This document shows positions 47,601 to 56,600 of a stretch of 64,000 nucleotides of DNA, one piece after another (the stretch's first letter is position 1; each line of letters starts with the position of its first letter). The stretch lies in NCBI GenBank assembly GCA_033964015.1, contig CM066919.1, positions 6,166,101 to 6,230,100 of the forward strand, given 5' to 3'. The notes below the pieces were generated by a model, which saw nothing but the letters and a program-made list of their open reading frames with translations, was not told where the DNA came from and made no database searches. The position numbers were made by a program, and so were the translations under genes. Source of the stretch: Scolanthus callimorphus. Taxonomy: Eukaryota > Cnidaria > Anthozoa > Actiniaria > Edwardsiidae.

Positions 47601-50600
47601 ACAATTGTCAATTTTTTTTTCTTACTTGACTGAGTGCATGAGTGTATGTGCAGAACTAATGAACATATCCACCCAAAGGAATCATCACAATCTGAATTGG
47701 GTGGCAACAAGACGTAAACACAGTTAGCCGATTTTGTCTATTTATAAACATTTTGTGATTCCAGAAAATATCCAGATGAAAATATCTGAGTTACCCTCTC
47801 ATGAAGGCTTTTAATAAAAAAGTCGAACATTTGACATGTGTGTTTACTCAGTTATTCAAAATCGCAGATGAATATATATCCCCATCTCTGATTGAAGGGA
47901 TTGGGAATTCAAGAGGGCTAAGGGAGTTCAATTTCCCAGCAGATGAATACTTAATTTCCTGTTTAGAAATTCAAGATTTGTGGGAAGATCATATAAAAAA
48001 ACCTTCTCAAGAAGAGGTATGGATACCTGCAATAACACAAAATATGTTTCCTGCCGTTTGGCTGTTTTTAACCAGCACATAACAACTTTTATTAATATAA
48101 TATGTGATTTGTATAATACAGGAGTTTTCAGAAGACTTTTTTCCAGTTGTTTTCAATTTTTCATTTCATTTGGATAATGTCCACCATTGAAAATGAATTT
48201 TCAAATATAAGATAAAATTCTTCTAAAAGGCAATGTTAGGTTGAAAATCTGTGACTGGGTTTCAGCAGCATGATTCCACCATATAATATCAGCGTTTTTT
48301 TTTTGTGCCGCAATCTTGGTCCTTTCTGTGATGCATATGTATGTAATAGTCCATGCCCCTTAGTCCATGCTGTAACATCTTCAGTGATGTGAAATGTGCT
48401 TTTTGCATTATAGAGGGGGAACATTTTTCGATTTAGTAACTCATGAGTTTCATGCTGTAGCAATCATCAGACTAAATTAAATATCATATTACTGCCTGTT
48501 CTATTTCTGTAATCTGCTCTGTTTTATAGCATCAAACACTCTCGGCAGATGAGATGAATATAGTTTCTTTATATGTAGCTTGAACTATGTAAACATTAGT
48601 TAGTTCTTTATTAGTTTTGTTGTGTTCCCAGCCCTAGAGTTTTCGAAGAATATATCTGTAAGTACAGGGCCCGACATTAACATTTTTCGCTAGGCGCCAT
48701 TGGCGACTAATTTAAAAAATTTCGTTGCCAAAATGCAAAGATTTAGTTGCCACATAAATTTGATCACAGCTGAACTCAGAAAGATGGGGTGCCATTTGGC
48801 GACTAGCTCTAAAATTTTGGTCACCAAGCCACCACATTTAGTTGCCATTGATGACAATATGGTCGCAGTGTCGGGCCCTGAAGTAGAAGCACATGTGATG
48901 CGCCATGCAGTCTCATGATTGCATTTATCTGTTTGCATGTTACTCTGTGGTTGGGTAATCTTCTTCACTAGCATCCCTCCCTCCCCACCCCTCTCCTGGG
49001 GTGTACATAATGAGCTGATTATCTGCGCCGCCACTCATAAGATGCTTGGGATGCGACCAACAGACACACATAACCTTGTCTTGATGCTCTGTCATCGTAT
49101 GCAGAGGAGTATAGGTGCTACGAGTGTCCCATAGCTTGACAGTACAATCATAGGATGCTGAGGCCAGCTCAAACTCATTGCTAGGAGACCAGGCTACAGA
49201 TGAGACCCAGCCTTGATGGGCTGTTAGAAGACCTTAATGACTTCACCATCTTTTGCTCTGGGATCCCATAGCCGTATATACTTATCAGCACTGCCAGAGG
49301 CAATACACTTAGACAAAGGAGAGTATGAAATGCAGCAAACACTTTGGAACCAGTCAGAGTATGTTTATTGACACCAGACTCTATGTCCCAGACTCTGATA
49401 CAGTGATCCCAACCAGCAGAGCAAATATTTCTCTGATCTAACCATCTGACACAGGAAACAGCTTGGGTATGACCCGACAATGTCATCAGTGGCGTTCTAG
49501 TCACAGCTTTTTTCTTTGTGTTGTGATTTTCTGCTTTTTACTTATCCTAGTGTTCTCAATATCAGGTTCATCTGAGGAATCTAGATCTGGAACAGCAGAC
49601 CAAAGCTTGATGGATTTATCCCAAGATCCACTACAGAACTTTGTTGATGTCGGATAAACTGCTACACTGTCAACACTTTGTGAATGACCTTTACATACAT
49701 GTATACAAGACACACTACCGTCTGAAATGGACCACTCCGATAGCCTAATAGATTGGTCTTGTGGAGCTTAAAAATAAACCTTTATTTTCATCTTTAGAAA
49801 TCCAGTCCACATCCTTCACTGGCCCAACGTGGCCATCTGCTATAGCCAAACAAGTCCCCTGTCTGTCCCAAATATGGACAACACCATCGTAGCTACCACT
49901 TATTATACTATTCTCAGATCTTGCAATAGAACTGACCCAGTCATCGTGTACAAGGATGTTATCTGGTTTGGGGGCCGGTAGTTTTCTCAGATATTCTATC
50001 TCCACGACATTTTCTGTAGAGATTGTCTTAGCTTTCATATGGCCTTGGACGCTTTCCTGAAGATAATGACCATCAATTAGAAAATCAAACTGTAAAGTTT
50101 GGCCCATTTCTCCATCTGTCCCTTCAGAATCAGTCCCCGAGGCAGAGAGCAATCCATTTATAAGGTTATTCAGCTCGTCTTGGCCTACTGCAGCCGGTAT
50201 GGAAAATGGAGTATCTCCAACTTCGTAGCGTTTTTGCTTCGTTATAAACCTGACTTGAACTTGCTGATCGTGATCCTCCGCCATCTTGTTTCTTGTACAA
50301 ATGCAAAGAAACCTCTGCTCAGAATTCAAGAAAGTTATAGAACGCAATACCCTACAGCAGATTTCTGTCTTTTGTTTCTGTAACAGCCTGTAGCTCACCG
50401 ATTAACGACACAAATTAAAGGAAAAATAGAGATAAAATCGAGACGAAAATCGCCAAAAATCGAGACGAAATCCATGTGGCGGGACTGGGCTCCATCGACC
50501 CGTTTTACCACAGCTATCCCACACTCACGTGACTTACCCACAATCTTGATGTTCTTTTTGGTTTCGTCCAGGAGAATGTTCTCCATTTTGAGGTCTCTGG

Positions 50601-53600
50601 AAATACAGGAAATGGGGAAGAATTCATCATTTTAGAGGTACGTTGCATGTGATAGGATGGTAAATGCACAAACATGGGAATGGTTTGCTTTGAGACAAAC
50701 AGCTCGCTTTAAAAAATCAGCGCCAATTTTGAAAGGCGCTCTCTGTCAACTTGATTTCTCATCTCGGGTATAAGTTAACTTACTGCAGAATACCCTCACT
50801 AATTTGAAATACGAATAGATCCTTTTGTTTTATGCTGCCTGGTTCTATAAGAGCTTGAGAGAGATGCAAATTCTGCGCTTAAAGATCTGGAACGTGCAAA
50901 ACAAACAACACACCACACTAATTCATCTTCTTTGGAATGGAAGTTTATTTCCAGTAGAAACAGACCGAACATGCATGCAAGCTACCAATCTGGTACCCAG
51001 AGCCCCATATCTTTTGGCCTTCAGACTGGGGGTTCAAAAATCCCGGGTATTTTTGGGGGGTGCTTCTGACAGGCTAGTTGATCATCAAGATACTTACTGC
51101 CTTAAGCTGAAGCTATTTCTGGGAAACATATGGGATGGACATGGCCACCACAGGTGATGACAGGCAATAAATAGAACAGATTTCGTATGACTGTGAAAGT
51201 ACCGTGACACGGCGCGGTACTGGCGCGTACTACCGTCGCGGTGGCGGTACGGAACCTGGCCTGCTGTAGATACTGAACGAAACTGTGTAGTTGCGGTATG
51301 GTCACGGTCGCTGCACGTACAACAGTGTCACAGCACTTTTCACAGTCATACGAAATTGCGCTCTAGTCAATGCTGGTTTATTAAAATAGCCTTCTTCAGG
51401 GCTCATAATTAGGGGCGTTGCCTCTGATAAGGCGTTTTAGCAGAGCTAGTTATTTTAGATTGGTATTTACTCTTTTTTAATGCCGCTGCGGTTACATATA
51501 TTTTGATTAACAATAGCAGAGAACAACAATAACAAGTGCTTGCAGGTGATATCTTGCAAATGACAGGCATCTGTAAAGCTACTGATTAAAGGAATTTGAT
51601 TGGCTAATACTACATTTTTGTTCAACCCTGAAGCTTGCAAAATTTTTGCGTAAGTTTTACGTTTCAACGTGACGATTTGTCGAGAGTTGTCACGTTTCTC
51701 CTTCACTGATCGGCTGAAAAATAACGGTCAAAGGGTCAAAACAGCAGCCAATCAGCGTGCGAGAAACTCACAACTTCTTGACAAAACGTCACGTTTGAAA
51801 CGCGAAACAACGCGAAAAAAATTTTGCAAGCTTTAAGGTTGAACAAAAAATGGTAGTAAAACAAAAGCTTAACAATTTTATAGCGGTAAAACTGTTCTAA
51901 AAATAACTAGGTCTGTCAAAATGCCTTATCAATAGGGCAATACTAGAGAGGTACGCCCCTATTTATGAGCCCCTGCCTTTTTAGGCTAAAAAAGTTGGGT
52001 ATTTTGGGGGATCAAATTGGGAGCAGTTATTTTTGGGCTATAAAATTTATGGCTCACTAGGTATTTTTTCTGGGTATGAAATTTGGAGTTCCGTCAGACC
52101 CCCCATCATTTTTATATCGAGTACCCGCCTGTGCCCCAGAGCCCCGAATATTGCCACTGGCAAAAATATGACGGGCTCTGGTATGGGATTGGCAAGCTAC
52201 CAGAAAATAAACTTCATCCCACCCAAAGGGCAGGAGGAGGGAAAGAAAACTGTTACGTTAAGGATACCGTAAACCTTCGCGGGTACCTTTCGCGCAAAAT
52301 TTCTCTACGTGGCGCATTGAATAAACCCCAAAAAAACTAGATATCATTTTAAAGCTTAATAAACGTAGTTTATGATGACGCAGTTTTATTCTGTTTTTCG
52401 AAATCTGCTCTAACGCGGAAAGGAAAACGATAAAAAGGTGCGATTTAAATATGCAAAATGTTCGTATAGAAATACGGCGCGCATTGGCTTCAATTCTGTC
52501 TTAAATCAATCAACACTCATTGAATGACTAAAGGGTGTCGGCGATTTTTAAATATATTAATCCATTCCAGAAATAAGAACTTCCAAAAGTTGAAGGTTCA
52601 TTATTTTTGATGAGTTTCGCCTTCGAACAGTAATAAAAGTGCGAGAAATCAAAATATCAAAAATCGCCGACACACTTTCGAAGATCAAAGTTTGGACTAG
52701 CTGCTCGCAAAATTTGAAAGCAATCGTGCAAATCCTTGTGGGCGAACATTTTGGGTCTTTCCATTGAAACGGCAGCAAAATCAATACCAAGTTATAGCCA
52801 TTTTGAAGTTGTGTCAACATCTGAAGCGCTAACAGCAGGAGAGCAAACAAACTGACACGATCGGCCAATTGAGCAAGCCTTCTCTGCGCGCGGGAAGTAT
52901 TACTGTGCTCAGATTTCATGTTGTGCTTGAGCTTTCGTACTCGTGGGTAATCGCTTTCTCCAACATCCTCGACCATTTCCAGCAGCCAAATTTTGATAAA
53001 TAATGGGCAAAGTGCCTCTTCAACGAAGAAAGCAGGCAAGAACATGGCAGGCAAGAAGCGCCAATTTCCTGACCCGAAGGCTAAGTAAACAAGATTAAAA
53101 GATTATAGCGCCTGAATCATGTAACGCAAATACAGTTGAAAAACTAGATTTTCTTATTTTTCTTCGTGAAATATAAGTTATTTTTAATTTTCTTTTTTGG
53201 AGTATTGAAGTTCCTACCCTAACTTATCGACTGGGATAAAAACAAAAAAATCGTCAAAATGACACCCGCAAAGGTTTACGGTAACCTTAAGGTTGCATTA
53301 AAGCTTTTTACAATTGTAGCAATAGCTCTGGACTATTAGAACACTAGCAGCTACTGAAGCTCAGATGAAACTGTATGCTACAGATGAAACTGTATGCTAG
53401 GGGCAGTGGAGACAATTTACCTTCAGGATTTTTTCCATACAGATACTGTATATATATTTTCCAGAGGGGTGGGGGTCGAGAGGGGAGGGTAGGTTATGGG
53501 GGATCACCGATTACCCATCATCACACATCATATTTTCTCTTGTTATGACATGTGGCACGGTTTTGTAATATTGTGTGGTTCCAGAAATTATCCATACCTC

Positions 53601-56600
53601 CCTACGGAAGGGCATTGGAAATTCCGGAGAGGTGGGGGGTCAATTACCTGATCATTTCCATACAAATACTGTATTTTTCCTTGGAAATTCCAGAGGGGTG
53701 GGGGGTCACTTTTCAACACCCTTCCGTGGAGGGGGTATGGATATTTTCTGGAACCACACATTTTAAAATGCAGCTTAAAATGTCATATATTGATTGTTTC
53801 AACAAAATGTTATAAAAATAATACCAGTCAGGTCTACATTTTAAACAACTCAGAATCCTGTAAAATTAAATGCTACAAGTTAGTCAAGTTAGTAAAAAGT
53901 AACTTATATAAATTTTCATTATATTCGCAATCTTAGTACCTATAAGATTTCACAGGTTTTGCTAATTTTTGTAAATTTTGTTCAGCCTGGTAAGAAATCA
54001 AAAATGCCAGTTGGCAATCATGTTGCACTCATGTTGCACACTAACAGAATAGCGCAAGCACCTTTAAAATAATTTGGTATCAGAGTCCCGCTCTTGGGGC
54101 ATTTAGTTCTCTTGCGTATATTCTTTATTGGATTTCTCTCATACCTTTTTTTTCCCTGGGATCCCAAGGTTTCTCTGGGATTTTTTAAGTGCAAAAAAGT
54201 TGGTATCCTTACAAACAACTAAGTATGCCTACCAGAGAAAACTCACCTGGATTTGAAAAAAATCCAGGCTGAGTTGGATTTGAACCCACAACCTTTCGAT
54301 TTTCCACAGGTGGTGAAGATCTCATTTTCCATACAAATACCTAACATTTTTCATTCAGAAAATTCAGACGGGTGGATGTTTTTTTGGTAAGTTTCCTTTT
54401 GTGGTGGGTTATGAGTTGTTTCTGGTGGCATACAATAACTTCAGAGGAAGGAGCCAAAAAAGAGGAAACCAGCAATATTAAACAATATACAGTAGGTCAT
54501 AAGACACTAGTCTTTAAATGATAACACAACTTAAATTGATAAAATACTTAGGTAGCTGTATGTGGCCTCAGCTTTTATTTGAAGTCCTTGTGAACTTATC
54601 TAAGTGTTGCGTAGAAAATGCAAAAATAAGTCAGACTAATTTCATTAAATAAAGCTATTCCTTCATTGAACCAGAAAAAGGAACAGTGCCAAGGAAATAT
54701 TGGGTAGTTTATTTCCTGACCAATTTTAATGTCTCTCTAATTGCCACCAGTTTGGAAAAAACTTGTTCATTACTGCATATTTTTATGCCAAATTGTCATT
54801 CAATTTAGATTTAGATAAATATGGCTATAACAATGATGATATAACAATTTATGTTTAGAATACATAAAAAAGGTGGAGTTTTTACAAATAATTGCCAGTT
54901 TTTTTCTCTAATGACTGTTGGTAATTTTAAGTTTCATATAACATTCACGGTTTCAGTTGTTTTCCTTTTTCCACTGTATTTTCTATTGTATTCATTTCCC
55001 ATATATTTCCTTCTTGAAAAATCTTAATCTTGGCATTGTATGTATAGGTGGCTAAGGATATTCCCCCAGGCTTATTTGTCTCATGTTTTATCTATTAAAT
55101 GCTCTTTATTCCAGACATTCCCAAATTATTATTCCAACAGGTTGTTCTCAGCTGCTATCTATGAATTTTTCTCCAATGACATAATGTCTCTTATAGGCAA
55201 TTTTTGCTGGGTACTGTATTTCTCAGGTCTCTAAGGCGGCGCTTATTCGAGGGTGGCGCTTATTCGAAGGTGGTGCTTATTAAATTTGAATGAGAAAGTG
55301 TTTCTTGGATTTGTTTCTTGGTTACTGACTATGGTTTCACAACAGTTGATATACTATGAGGATTTTCTTTTGATTGAAATTAAAATGTTCAATTTTAAGT
55401 CATTTCTGCACTTTTTTATGGTTGTCGCTGAAAATGGCCACACCCAAACTCGAAATGCGCTGCTTATTTGAGGGTGGTGCTTATTCGAGGGCGGTGCTTA
55501 TTGGCACAAATACGGTGTTCATGTCTGTCAGTATTCCTACAAATTTCACACCCCCCTCTCTCAACTCTAACTGCTGACTAAGTTGCGTCTTCCTGTTGTC
55601 AAAACTTTGACAGTTTGCCACATAAAGGCTGGCCAATTTTCTTTAGAATTAAAAGCTTTCATGAAAATAAAAATCAACATTTAAAGCACAATTTTCCAAA
55701 TTAAAAATAATTTCAATGAAAACAGGATTAAGTGTATGAGTCTTTATGGGTAGAAATGGCTTCATAGTGAGTTTAGTTTCAGTCAAATAATGAACAATCA
55801 ACGTTTAAAGCACAATTCTTAGAAGCTGTTCTCTAATATTTTCAAGTTATGCTCCAATTCCTACAAATTTTCCAGAGATCAAGAAAAATTAAAACATATC
55901 TATTGGACTTCTTCTTTACTACCAGCATACTGTTTCGAGTACTTTCTAATTATTTTCCATTCTATGTTTTCAATTATTCTAGAGGGGAATTACTTCAATT
56001 AGTTTTTTGTCACTTGTTTCATATGTACTGCTATTTTCTTAATTTTGCCAATGGCATATTTTCCATTCTCGTTAATTAAGAACCGAATCCGTCAGCTTCG
56101 ACAGTCAGTCTAAAAGTCCACCACTCCATTATTTTGGTAAATAATACCTCGGAGCAGAAAAAGTAAGATTAGGACTTAATTCCAGCTGTCCAAAGGAGAA
56201 GCCATTTTAATGCGTTGTTCTATCTGTTGGATTCCCAACAGCAACATGAAGTTTTGCAAGCCAACTGAGTGTTTTGCCTTACCGGAAAATCCGTTTTGAG
56301 AAGATAACGTACAAAATACAAAAAACCTTTTTTTTTCAAATTAGGCTATATTGATCTCTAGGAAGGAGGCCCACGCGGGAAAGCAAAGCCCAACAATAGT
56401 TTTCTGTTAAGAATTTTTAAGCTCCCCTCAGGAGAGATTTAACGTAAATTAGACGCTCAAACTTTCTAAGTTTTAACCATAATTTCGCCGGAAATTGTCA
56501 GTTCAATCCCGCCCCTTTTTGCGCTTAGCTACGCAAATTTATTCAGTCACTCGGATACTTGGTTCAAATATTTCACTTTGCATGCAAATGTATTCAAACT

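Noticed and set aside
54262..54330. tRNA gene
   Set aside because: Only the T-arm/B-box is present. No acceptor stem, D-arm or anticodon arm can be folded.
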